From an uncultured Acetatifactor sp. (lineage in GTDB: Bacteria; Bacillota; Clostridia; Lachnospirales; Lachnospiraceae): 64,000 bases of DNA. Below the pieces are notes generated by a model. The model had not been told where the DNA came from, searched no databases, and saw nothing but the letters and a program-made list of their open reading frames with translations. Positions 25,518-34,104 of the stretch are shown in pieces; position 1 is the stretch's first letter; each line of letters starts with the position of its first letter. The DNA lies in NCBI GenBank assembly GCA_947627535.1, contig CANQWM010000006.1, positions 53,907-117,906 on the forward strand, written 5' to 3'. The translations under genes and the position numbers were made by a program.

Positions 25518-26870
25518 CTAATGCTCCAGCATGTTTTCAATAAATATCCCGTATCCCCTGGCGCTGTCCTGGACAAGAACGTGGGTGACAGCGCCGATGA
25601 TCTTCCCGTCCTGGATGATGGGGCTGCCGCTCATCCCCTGAACGATCCCGCCGGTGACAGCCAAAAGTTCAGGGTCGGTAACGGTCAGCTCGATCCCCCT
25701 GTTTACATTGTCATGGTCCAGATGCACCGCCGTGATCTCCACATCATAATACCTGGTCTCCCCTTCCACCGTACAGAGTATCTGGGCGGGCCCTTTCTTG
25801 ATCTCCTGCTTCAGGCCGATGGGCAGCGCCTTTTCCACTCCCAGTTCCAGTGCCTTTTCGTTGCAGATCCCAAAGATTCCTCTGGAGCTGTTGCTGGTAA
25901 TGGTTCCCAGGACGTTTTCATTGGAATAGACGATCATCCCCGTCATCTCTCCGGGATTTCCGTCCTCTCCTTTTTTAATGTCAACAATGCTGGTCTGATA
26001 TAAGGTTCCGTCTTCCATCTGCATCAGGGTACTGGTATCCACATCATTGATCCCGTGTCCCAGCGCCCCAAAATTTCCCTGGCTGTCAATATAGGTCATG
26101 GTTCCCACGCCCTGCGCGTTATCCCGGATCCACACGCCGATCTTGTAGCTGCCGTTTACGTCCTGAACGGGAGTCACTTTGACGTCCATGATCTCCTTGT
26201 TCCGCTCCAGTGTCAGCGTGACCGTCTCGCCGCCGCTTTGCTCGATCAGGTCGGTGAATGCTTCCTTCTCCGTCACGTCTGTTCCGTTCACCTTGCGGAT
26301 ATAGTCTCCGGATTTCAGCACATACCGCGCCGGAGAATAGCTGACGCCGTCCTGGCCCTGAAATTCCCCTGTACCGATCACGAGAACGCCCTCCGTCTTG
26401 ACATAGATTCCGATGGGGACGCCCACCGGGATCAGAGACTGGTCCTCTATGACCTGGATCTCCACTTCTTTAAAAGGAAGGAAGCCGAACAGCTTCACCA
26501 TCATCCGATAGCTGGACTCCTGTGCGGTCTTAAAGGTGACCTCCCTGCTCAGATCAATCTCCACCGCTCCCGCCGGGATATTGCTCTCGCCGCTCTCACT
26601 GACGCTGACGATCTGGGCCTGGGCGGGCACGCCCAGATAAATGGACTGCTCCTGCCCGGCTCTGACGTTCAGCACGGAGGGAATGCTGTTGTCAACCTGA
26701 TAATAAAGAACGGCTGTCAATGCGGTAAAACTGAAAAAAAGCGCCAGACAGAGACTGAATCTGTATATTTTCAGCCGTCTCGCTCTCTTTTTCCAGTTCT
26801 GCAGGAGGATCACCACATCCTGTCCCGCCTGCTCCTTGATCCGATTGCCGTAATCTGTCTGACGCTTCAT
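25518..26870 (-). CDS. spoIVB: SpoIVB peptidase
   Basis: ATG at 26870 follows AGGGAG. The 450-residue protein has an N-terminal membrane segment (RFSLCLALFFSFTALTAVLY), a PDZ domain (PARYVLKSGDYIRKVNG), and the S55 serine-protease domain with the catalytic His in GALGHGIND and the serine in [11 protein letters not shown]. Made in the forespore and exported to the intermembrane space, SpoIVB signals activation of pro-sigma-K processing. It follows recN as in other Clostridia. Spo0A, normally next, is replaced by the accessory island. Its last 114 bases are duplicated at 21505-21618. Confidence 0.97.
   Translation of the reverse strand: MKRQTDYGNRIKEQAGQDVVILLQNWKKRARRLKIYRFSLCLALFFSFTALTAVLYYQVDNSIPSVLNVRAGQEQSIYLGVPAQAQIVSVSESGESNIPAGAVEIDLSREVTFKTAQESSYRMMVKLFGFLPFKEVEIQVIEDQSLIPVGVPIGIYVKTEGVLVIGTGEFQGQDGVSYSPARYVLKSGDYIRKVNGTDVTEKEAFTDLIEQSGGETVTLTLERNKEIMDVKVTPVQDVNGSYKIGVWIRDNAQGVGTMTYIDSQGNFGALGHGINDVDTSTLMQMEDGTLYQTSIVDIKKGEDGNPGEMTGMIVYSNENVLGTITSNSSRGIFGICNEKALELGVEKALPIGLKQEIKKGPAQILCTVEGETRYYDVEITAVHLDHDNVNRGIELTVTDPELLAVTGGIVQGMSGSPIIQDGKIIGAVTHVLVQDSARGYGIFIENMLEH
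25520..25633 (-). repeat. spoIVB 3' end, functional copy (repeat B)
   Basis: This segment is the in-gene partner of 21505-21618, in the same orientation and with three mismatches in 114 bases. Outside these limits the two loci share no sequence. The repeat ends exactly at the stop codons, as is typical when an insertion restores the 3' end of its target gene. Confidence 0.9.
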
Positions 26871-26966
26871 CGTACACACTCCCTGCCTGCTTTTTTCCAA
26901 ATTGCTCTCTCTGGGTATATTGTTGACAATGTGTGTACTTTTTAAACCTTTATGAAATTGTTTCCA

Positions 26967-28664
26967 TCAATGGACGTTTTTATGATTTTTTTGTAAAAGA
27001 GCCTGAGAGCGCATCTCCCGGGCGTTGGTCAGCGCCGCTTCCGTAAGGGTGTCCCCGCCCAGAAGCCTCGCCAGCTCGTTCAGGTCTTCGTCTCCCTCCA
27101 GCTGCCGGATCTCGGTGATCGTGTCGTCCTGTGTGCTGCTCTTTTCAATGACGAAATGCGTGTCCGCCATCGCTGCGATCTGGGGGAGATGGGTAATGCA
27201 CAGCACCTGGGTGCTTTGGGATACGGCGTCAAGCTGCTGCGCCACCTTCCACGCCGTTCTGCCGCTGATCCCGGCGTCGATCTCGTCAAAGATCAGCGTC
27301 CCGATATCGTCCTTTCCGGCAAGGACGGTCTTAATGGCCAGCATGACCCTGGACAGTTCTCCGCCGCTTGCCACCTGTCCCAGCGGCATCAGAGGTTCTC
27401 CCGGATTGGTGGAAATCAGAAATTCCACGTCGTCGTACCCGTCGGATGTGATCGCCTGTTCCGGCCTTACCGCGACTTCAAACTCCACCGTCAGAAAGTT
27501 CAGCTGCCTTAACGATTCCCTGAGCTGAAGGGACAGCCCCTCCGCGTTCCTGCGCCGGATGGCGGAAAGCTTCTCACAGGCATCCCGCAGCTGCTCCTGC
27601 TTCTCTTCCAGCTCCCGCTCCAGCCTGTCCATATAGGAATCATAATCGGAAAGCTTTTCCAGAAGCCGCTGCCGTTCCTCCCCGTAGGCGAGAACCGCCT
27701 GAATGCTGCCGCCGTACTTTTCCTTCAGGCGGTTCAGCACGTTCAGCCGCTCCTCCACCCGCGAAAAATCGCCGCTGTCAAACTCCGTCCGGTTCATAAA
27801 TTCCGCCACATCCCGGTTATAGTCCGCAAGAAGGCTGTCGATCTCCGAAAGCTGTCCCGCCAGCTCTCCGATCCGTTCGTGGTACATTTCCACTCCCCGC
27901 AGAGCCCGCAGGGCCCGGCTCAGCGCGCCGCCCGCACCGTTCTCAAAGTCGCCGCCCGTATACCGGTAGCTCTCCGTAAGTCCTTCCATGATCCGCCTGC
28001 CGTTTACCATCAGGCGGTACGATTCCTCCAGCTCCTCATCTTCTCCCGGAACAAGATTTGCCGCCTGAATCTCCTGCCACTCAAATTCCGCAAGAGCCTG
28101 TTCCTTTTCCTTTGCCGCTTCGTCCATGGTTTCGGATTCCAGCCTGCGGCGCAGCATGGCGCACTCCGCGTAGAGGCGGTGCACCCGGTCGGAAGCGTCC
28201 GCAAGCTCCCCGCCGCAGTAGCCGTCTAGTATCTCAAGGTGCTTCTTTTTATGCAGCAGAGACTGGTGCTCATGCTGCCCGTGTATGTCGATGAGCAGCT
28301 CCGCCAGCTCCTTCACCTGCTTTGCGGTGACCGTTTCTCCGTTGATCCTGCTGAAACTCTTTCCCGCCTGAAACTTTCTGCTGATGATAATGGTCCCGTC
28401 TTCCTGGGGCTCCAGCTCCATCCCGCAAAGGAACTCCCGGATCCTGGGATCATCCTCTGAAAAGATCAGCTCCACCAGGGCGCTGTCGGCCCCCTTGCGC
28501 AGCATTTCCTTCTCAAATTTTCCCCCCAGCGCCAGATTTACGCTTCCGATCAAAAGAGATTTTCCCGCTCCCGTCTCACCGGTAAAAATATTCAGGCCGG
28601 GTCCAAATTCCACTTCCGTCTCCCTGATCAGCGCCAGGTTCTTCACATGTAAACTTTGCAGCAT
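26967..28664 (-). CDS. recN: DNA repair protein RecN
   Basis: The 565-residue SMC-like ATPase has Walker A in IFTGETGAGKSLLIGSVNLA, long coiled coils (about 160-370), the signature GGELSRVMLAIKTVLAG, and Walker B in TLIFDEIDAGISG. RecN bridges broken DNA ends in recombinational repair. It follows argR, the conserved order in Firmicutes. The start is at an ATG after AGGAAGG. Confidence 0.97.
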   Translation of the reverse strand: MLQSLHVKNLALIRETEVEFGPGLNIFTGETGAGKSLLIGSVNLALGGKFEKEMLRKGADSALVELIFSEDDPRIREFLCGMELEPQEDGTIIISRKFQAGKSFSRINGETVTAKQVKELAELLIDIHGQHEHQSLLHKKKHLEILDGYCGGELADASDRVHRLYAECAMLRRRLESETMDEAAKEKEQALAEFEWQEIQAANLVPGEDEELEESYRLMVNGRRIMEGLTESYRYTGGDFENGAGGALSRALRALRGVEMYHERIGELAGQLSEIDSLLADYNRDVAEFMNRTEFDSGDFSRVEERLNVLNRLKEKYGGSIQAVLAYGEERQRLLEKLSDYDSYMDRLERELEEKQEQLRDACEKLSAIRRRNAEGLSLQLRESLRQLNFLTVEFEVAVRPEQAITSDGYDDVEFLISTNPGEPLMPLGQVASGGELSRVMLAIKTVLAGKDDIGTLIFDEIDAGISGRTAWKVAQQLDAVSQSTQVLCITHLPQIAAMADTHFVIEKSSTQDDTITEIRQLEGDEDLNELARLLGGDTLTEAALTNAREMRSQALLQKNHKNVH

Positions 28665-28729
28665 CCTTCCTCACATTCCGCCATTTTCGGCCTATGCCTT
28701 CTCCCGCGCCGCCCATGCGCGTCTTTTCC

Positions 28730-29182
28730 TTATCTGTCCAGCAATCCGTTCAGCTTCCCCGCCAGCGCCGCAGCCTCTTCTTTGCTTCTCGCCGCCGCAA
28801 AGACCGTGTCGTCACCGGCGATACAGCCCACCACCTCCGGCAGGTTCAGAGAATCCAAAGCCGCCGCCACCGCCATGGCCATTCCGGAAGCCGTCCGCAC
28901 CACAAGCAGATTCTGCGCCGGCTCCATGGACACAAACCCGTCCCGCAGCGCCCTGATGTACCGGTCCTCCGCCTTCTGGTTCTTCTGGGACATGACCGCA
29001 TATTTCTGTCTCCCGCCGCCAGCCGACACCTTGGATAGCTTCAGTTCCCTGATATCTCTGGAAACAGTAGCCTGGGTCACCCTGTAACCCTGCTGCCGCA
29101 AACGCTCCGCCAGCTCTTCCTGCGTGTCTACATCCTCGCTTCTGATGATTTCCAGTATGGTTCCCTGCCGCTGTTTCTTCAT
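28730..29182 (-). CDS. argR: arginine repressor ArgR/AhrC
   Basis: ATG at 29182, with GAGAGGG four bases before it, is chosen over the TTG at 29194. The 150-residue protein has the winged helix with TQEELAERLRQQGYRVTQATVSRD and the C-terminal hexamerisation and arginine-binding domain (GCIAGDDTVFAAARSKEEA). It controls arginine synthesis and catabolism. It lies eight bases after nadK. Confidence 0.96.
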   Translation of the reverse strand: MKKQRQGTILEIIRSEDVDTQEELAERLRQQGYRVTQATVSRDIRELKLSKVSAGGGRQKYAVMSQKNQKAEDRYIRALRDGFVSMEPAQNLLVVRTASGMAMAVAAALDSLNLPEVVGCIAGDDTVFAAARSKEEAAALAGKLNGLLDR

Positions 29183-29190
29183 AATCCCTC

Positions 29191-30048
29191 TCAATCCGCC
29201 ATCTTTTTGTGGAGCACCTCCAGAAAGCTCACCTTACTCAGCCGGATAAATTCCGTGCTCTTCCTGGCCTTCACCACGCGCACCCGGTCTCCCGCTCCCA
29301 GAGAGATCACGTGGCTGCCGTCAAAATTGGCCTCCACCGTCTGTACCCGGTCCTCCCTGCCCGGAAGGATCTCGATCTCCACCACATCCTCCGGAGACAG
29401 GATGATACTTCTCTGATTCAGCGTATGGGGACAGATGGGGGTCACCATGATCAGCTCCGCGTTCGGCTCCACCAGCGGCCCGCCTGCGGAGAGGTTATAG
29501 CCGGTAGAACCGGTGGGCGTCGTGACGATAACGCCGTCCGCGTCATAGTCGTGAAGGAACCGGCCGTTTACATAAATGTTGAATTTTATGATCTGCAGGG
29601 AACCGCTTCTGGAGATCACGATGTCGTTTAACGCCCATCCGTCTTCCGTCCTGTCCCCCGTAAGAAAAGCCGTTCCCTTCAGCATCATCCGGCTTTCCTG
29701 CTGGTAGTCGCCTGCGATCAGGCGGTCCAGCGCCTCGTCCAGGCCCTCCGGTTCGATCTCCGTCATGTAGCCCAGCGTCCCCAGATTTACGCCGATCATG
29801 GGAATGTTCAGCCGTCTGGCGTCTCTTGCCGCCTGCAGCATGGTGCCGTCGCCGCCCAGCACCACCATGCAGTCCGCTCCGTCCAGGCTCTCTCTGGGCG
29901 CCTCCGCGTCAGCGCCATCCCTCCGCCCGGTCTCATCCGCCCGGACCGTGACCCGCTTGCCCCTGGTGCTCAGATATTCCCTGATATGGCTTGTGGTGGC
30001 AAGTCCTTCGTCCTTATGGGGATTGGTATAGATCAGAAAATGTTCCAT
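29191..30048 (-). CDS. nadK: NAD kinase
   Basis: ATG at 30048 follows GAGAGGAAG. The 285-residue protein has the NAD-kinase motifs VVLGGDGTMLQAARDARRL, GVNLGTLGYM and TPTGSTGYNLSAGGPLVEP. It makes NADP from NAD with ATP or polyphosphate. It sits between tlyA and argR in the conserved operon. Length is normal. Confidence 0.97.
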   Translation of the reverse strand: MEHFLIYTNPHKDEGLATTSHIREYLSTRGKRVTVRADETGRRDGADAEAPRESLDGADCMVVLGGDGTMLQAARDARRLNIPMIGVNLGTLGYMTEIEPEGLDEALDRLIAGDYQQESRMMLKGTAFLTGDRTEDGWALNDIVISRSGSLQIIKFNIYVNGRFLHDYDADGVIVTTPTGSTGYNLSAGGPLVEPNAELIMVTPICPHTLNQRSIILSPEDVVEIEILPGREDRVQTVEANFDGSHVISLGAGDRVRVVKARKSTEFIRLSKVSFLEVLHKKMAD

Positions 30049-30112
30049 GCTTCCTCTCATTTCTCATTCCGCCGGGATCCGTCCCGGTCCCTTCCAGGCG
30101 GATGTCCGGAAA

Positions 30113-31024
30113 CTATTCTTTCCCAGCGGCTTTTGCGCCGCCAAGCTCCGCATGGGAAAGCTCCACCGTCCTGCGGATCCGCTGTTCCCACTCCGCTGTG
30201 CGGGACAGCCCCGTACCCGCCTGCACCGTCTCCCGAAGCCTGTCCTCCGCCTCGCTCTCGGACAGCTCCCTCACTTCCGGTTTTGGCTCTTCCATTTTCC
30301 GCAGGTACAAAAGGTATTCTATATTTCCCTCCGGGCCGCGGATGGGAGAAAAATCCAGGCCCGCCGCCTCAAATCCGATGCTGTCCGCAAAGTCCACAAT
30401 CCTGGAAATCACTTCCCTGTGAACCTCCGGCTCTCTCACGACGCCGTTCTTTCCCACCTTTTCCCTTCCCGCCTCAAACTGCGGCTTCACAAGGCATACC
30501 ATCTCTCCGCCGCATTTCAACAGGTTTCTGGCGGGAATCAGAATCTTTGTCAGAGAGATAAAGGATACGTCCGCGCTGGCAAAGTCCAGATCGTCCCGGA
30601 TATCCTCCCTGCCCATGTACCGGAAGTTTGTCTGCTCCATACAGATCACCCGTTCATCGTTTCTCAGCTTCCAGGCAAGCTGTCCCCGCCCCACGTCCAC
30701 AGAATAGACCCTTGCCGCCCCGTTCTGCAGCATACAGTCCGTAAATCCTCCCGTGGAGGCGCCGATATCCATGCACACACTGTCTTTCAGGGGAAGCGGC
30801 CATACCGTTACCGCCTTCTCCAGCTTCAGGCCGCCCCTGCTTACATACTTCAGTGTATTTCCCCTTACCTCCAGCCGCAGTCCTTCCTCCTGGAAGGAGG
30901 TGCCAGCCTTGTCCTCTTTCTGCCCGTTCACATAGACATTGCCGGACATGATGACGGCCTTCGCCTTCTCCCGGGACTGTGCATAGCCCCGCTCGACCAG
31001 AAGCACATCCAATCTCTTCTTCAT
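30113..31024 (-). CDS. tlyA: TlyA-family rRNA 2'-O-methyltransferase
   Basis: The 303-residue protein has an N-terminal S4 RNA-binding domain (KRLDVLLVERGYAQSREKAK) and an FtsJ-like methyltransferase domain with the SAM site CMDIGASTGGFTDCML. Members methylate rRNA cytidines; the historical name is hemolysin A. Its start overlaps the dxs stop by four bases. Normal TlyA ends near LLYLRKMEEP; this protein has an extra C-terminal helix of about 40 residues. Confidence 0.92.
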   Translation of the reverse strand: MKKRLDVLLVERGYAQSREKAKAVIMSGNVYVNGQKEDKAGTSFQEEGLRLEVRGNTLKYVSRGGLKLEKAVTVWPLPLKDSVCMDIGASTGGFTDCMLQNGAARVYSVDVGRGQLAWKLRNDERVICMEQTNFRYMGREDIRDDLDFASADVSFISLTKILIPARNLLKCGGEMVCLVKPQFEAGREKVGKNGVVREPEVHREVISRIVDFADSIGFEAAGLDFSPIRGPEGNIEYLLYLRKMEEPKPEVRELSESEAEDRLRETVQAGTGLSRTAEWEQRIRRTVELSHAELGGAKAAGKE

Positions 31025-32898
31025 TCCGAAACCTTTTTGCTTTCCAGAAGCGCACAGATCCGCTCTGTGATGCTTTCCGCGTCAATCCCGATCTCCCGCT
31101 TCAGAAGCTCTACATCCCCGTGCTCCACATAAGCGTCCGGTATACTGATATTCAGAAAATGGTTTTTCAGCCCGCTGCGGTTCATAAAATCCAGCACCTT
31201 TTCCCCATAGCCGCCGCTGGCCACGTTTTCCTCCATGGTCACGATCAAAGCGTGAAACCTGCAGGCTTCCGTAATGGCTTCCTCATCAATGGGCTTTACA
31301 AAGCGGGCATTGATGAGGCTGACCCCGTAGCCCTTCTGCTTCAGCGCCTCCCGGACGGCCTCCGCCGTCTTCACCATGCTTCCAACGGCAAAGAGCGCGA
31401 TCTCCCACTCCCGGTAGATCCACTCCGCCACACCGGACTCTATGGGCGCCCGGAAATCCTTCAGGCCGTCGTAAGCCGCGCCCCGGGGATACCGGATCGC
31501 GATGGGCGCGGACAAATTCACCGCGTATTTCAACATGTCCGACAGCTCCCACTTGTTTTTGGGCGCGCAGATATGCATATTGGGAATGCCGGAAAGATAC
31601 GTGAAATCAAAAATCCCTTGATGGGTCTCGCCGTCGCTGCCTACCAGCCCCGCCCGGTCGATGGCAAAAACAACCGGCAGGTTCTGGATGCACACGTCGT
31701 GCAGGATCTGGTCGTAAGCTCTCTGGAGAAAAGAGGAATACACCGCCACGATGGGCTTAAGGCCCCCCGCGGCAAGGCCCGCCGCAAAGGTCACCGCGTG
31801 CTCCTCCGCGATCCCTACATCAAAAAACCGTTCCGGATACATGTTGTGAAAGCGTTTCAGCCCCGTGCCGTCCGGCATGGCAGCCGTAACCGCCACAATC
31901 CGCTCATCCCGTGCCCCCAGCTTGCACATGACGGTGGAAAAAATGTCGGTATAGTTGGGAACAGTCCTTGGATGGGAGGGAAGCCCCGTCTCGATGTCAA
32001 AGGGCTCCGCCCCGTGAAATCTGGCGGGATGACGCTCCGCCGGCTGATATCCCTTTCCCTTCTGGGTCTGGGCGTGGATCAGGACAGCCCCCTTCACCCG
32101 CTTCGCCTCGTTGATCACCCGCACCATACCGTTTACATCGTGGCCGTCCACAGGCCCAAGGTAGGTAATCCCGATATCCTCAAAGAACATGCCCGGGATC
32201 ACAAGCTGCTTGAAGCTGTTCTTTGCCCGGCGGATGTTCCGGATGGTGCTGTCCCCGCCCCGCCTGGTGTTGCGCAGGGCGTTGTAGATTCCCTCCTTCA
32301 GATTCAGATATCCCGTGGCGGTCCGGATATTGTTCAGATACTTCGATACGCCGCCCACGTTTTCCGAAATGGACATATTGTTATCGTTCAGGATGATGAT
32401 GAAATTGGTCTCCAGCCGGGCGGCGTTGTTCAGGGCTTCGTACGCCATCCCGCCTGTCATGGAGCCGTCTCCGATGACGGAGATGATCGTACTCTTCTCT
32501 CCCTTTAAATCCCTGGCCTTTACAAGCCCCAGCCCCGCCGAGATGGAGGTGGAGCTGTGCCCGGTGTCAAACACGTCGCATTCGCTTTCCTTTCTCTTCG
32601 GAAAACCGCTGAGACCGTGGAACTGGCGCAGATGGTCAAAGCCGTCCAGACGTCCGGTGAGAATCTTGTGGGTGTAGGACTGGTGCCCCACATCCCAGAT
32701 GATCTTATCCTGGGGAAGGTCCAACGCCAGATGCAGCGCCATGGTAAGCTCCACCGCTCCCAGGTTGGAGCCCAGGTGACCGCCGGTGACGCTGATCGTG
32801 CGGATCAGAAACTCGCGGATCTCCTCCGCCAGACGGTCGTAATCCTCTTTCCTGATCTTCTTGATATCGTTTGCCTGCTGAATACTCTCCAATAGCAT
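31021..32898 (-). CDS. dxs: 1-deoxy-D-xylulose-5-phosphate synthase
   Basis: The 625-residue thiamine-diphosphate enzyme has the N-terminal histidine motif DVGHQSYTHKILTGR, the cofactor motif GDGSMTGGMAYEALNNA, and a transketolase-like C-terminal half (AEEHAVTFAAGLAAGG, DRAGLVGSDGETHQGIFD). It catalyses the first step of the MEP isoprenoid pathway from pyruvate and glyceraldehyde 3-phosphate. It is followed by tlyA and preceded 11 bases upstream by ispA, which consumes the pathway's products. Confidence 0.98.
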   Translation of the reverse strand: MLLESIQQANDIKKIRKEDYDRLAEEIREFLIRTISVTGGHLGSNLGAVELTMALHLALDLPQDKIIWDVGHQSYTHKILTGRLDGFDHLRQFHGLSGFPKRKESECDVFDTGHSSTSISAGLGLVKARDLKGEKSTIISVIGDGSMTGGMAYEALNNAARLETNFIIILNDNNMSISENVGGVSKYLNNIRTATGYLNLKEGIYNALRNTRRGGDSTIRNIRRAKNSFKQLVIPGMFFEDIGITYLGPVDGHDVNGMVRVINEAKRVKGAVLIHAQTQKGKGYQPAERHPARFHGAEPFDIETGLPSHPRTVPNYTDIFSTVMCKLGARDERIVAVTAAMPDGTGLKRFHNMYPERFFDVGIAEEHAVTFAAGLAAGGLKPIVAVYSSFLQRAYDQILHDVCIQNLPVVFAIDRAGLVGSDGETHQGIFDFTYLSGIPNMHICAPKNKWELSDMLKYAVNLSAPIAIRYPRGAAYDGLKDFRAPIESGVAEWIYREWEIALFAVGSMVKTAEAVREALKQKGYGVSLINARFVKPIDEEAITEACRFHALIVTMEENVASGGYGEKVLDFMNRSGLKNHFLNISIPDAYVEHGDVELLKREIGIDAESITERICALLESKKVSE

Positions 32899-32909
32899 AA
32901 TTTTATCCT

Positions 32910-33827
32910 CTATCTGCGTCTGTGGATCAACGAAAGAAACAGCTGCTCCAGAAAACTGTGATCCGCTTCAAACTCCCCAAGCAGCGCCACAGCTTCTCTG
33001 GAATATCGTTCCACATCCTCTTTTGCCCGCTCCAGACCGCATAACGTCACATAGGTCTGCTTGTGGTTCTCCTCGTCGCTGCCCACGGGTTTTCCCAGCT
33101 CGCCGCTGTCTCCCACCACGTCCAGGATATCGTCCTGGATCTGAAAGGCGATGCCGAGATCCTCCCCGCACTTCTCCAGCGCTTTTACCTGTTCCGCCCC
33201 CGCTCCCGCGAGGATGGCTCCCACAGTTAAGGACGCCTGGATCAGGGCCGCGGTCTTGCACCTGTGGATAAAAAGCAGTTCCGCCTCTGTCACAGGCTCC
33301 CCACGGCTCTCCGATTCTATGTCCACGGTCTGGCCGCCTATCATGCCGTAGGCCCCCGCTTTCCCGGCGAGCACCTTCAGCGCCTCCGCCACCCTTTTCA
33401 TGGCTTCGGCGTCTCCCTCGTCCACCCTGTCAAAGGCTTTCAGCGCCGTCTCAAAGGCCAGATTCAGAAGTCCGTCTCCCGCCAGAATACCCATGGTTTC
33501 CCCGTAAACCTTCCATGTGGTCTCCCGGCCCCTGCGGTAGGAATCGTTATCCATGGCAGGCAGATCATCGTGTACCAGAGAGTAGGTGTGTATCATCTCA
33601 ACGGCGGCCAGGAAGGGCTCGATCTCCCTGCCTTTTCCCCCGCACATACGGTAGGTCTCCATCATCAGCATGGGCCGCAGACGTTTTCCCCCCGCCAGGA
33701 CGCTGTAATTCATGGCGCTGATCACGGTTTTCTGCAGACCCTCCTCAGCCGGCAGGAAGGTTTGGATAATCTCATCCAGTTCGGCCGCCTTCTTTTGCAG
33801 CAGCTCGTTAAACTTCTGTGTCTCCAT
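32910..33827 (-). CDS. ispA: polyprenyl (farnesyl/geranylgeranyl) diphosphate synthase
   Basis: ATG at 33827 follows GGAGGAG and overlaps the end of xseB by 20 bases. The 305-residue protein has both aspartate-rich motifs of trans-prenyltransferases, LVHDDLPAMDNDSYRRG and QIQDDILDVVGD. The residues before the first motif (HTYS) favour a farnesyl to geranylgeranyl product, though chain length cannot be fixed from sequence. Product feeds cell-wall carrier lipid and quinone synthesis. Confidence 0.95.
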   Translation of the reverse strand: METQKFNELLQKKAAELDEIIQTFLPAEEGLQKTVISAMNYSVLAGGKRLRPMLMMETYRMCGGKGREIEPFLAAVEMIHTYSLVHDDLPAMDNDSYRRGRETTWKVYGETMGILAGDGLLNLAFETALKAFDRVDEGDAEAMKRVAEALKVLAGKAGAYGMIGGQTVDIESESRGEPVTEAELLFIHRCKTAALIQASLTVGAILAGAGAEQVKALEKCGEDLGIAFQIQDDILDVVGDSGELGKPVGSDEENHKQTYVTLCGLERAKEDVERYSREAVALLGEFEADHSFLEQLFLSLIHRRR

Positions 33828-34080
33828 ATTCAAACTCCTCCAGTTCTCCCGTCTCACTAAGCTTCAGCACCTGTTTTTCCACCCGGTCGATCTGGTCGTT
33901 GCACCGCTTCAGGATCTGCATTCCGAGCGTATAAGTCCGAAAGGCATCCTCCAGAGGGATATCCTCCCTCTCCAGCTGTTCTATGGTCTCTTCCAGCCGC
34001 TGAAAGTTTTCTTCCAGCGTGTACTCCTTTAAAGATTCCTTCTGCGCTTCTTTCTGCGTCTCGTTCCTGTTCTCACTCAT
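33808..34080 (-). CDS. xseB: exodeoxyribonuclease VII small subunit
   Basis: The 90-residue protein has the compact helical core FQRLEETIEQLEREDIPLED, FRTYTLGMQILKRCNDQIDR, VEKQVLKL. Several small subunits bind each XseA. The N-terminal 18 residues (NRNETQKEAQKESLKEY) form a charged extension. Genes xseA and ispA flank it with short spacing, as in most Firmicutes. Confidence 0.95.
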   Translation of the reverse strand: MSENRNETQKEAQKESLKEYTLEENFQRLEETIEQLEREDIPLEDAFRTYTLGMQILKRCNDQIDRVEKQVLKLSETGELEEFEYGDTEV

Positions 34081-34104
34081 GTTTTCATTCTCCGTTTTGC
34101 CGTG

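Noticed and set aside
30979..32508. 509-codon plus-strand frame across dxs
   Set aside because: Antisense shadow of dxs; no start signal or recognisable domain.
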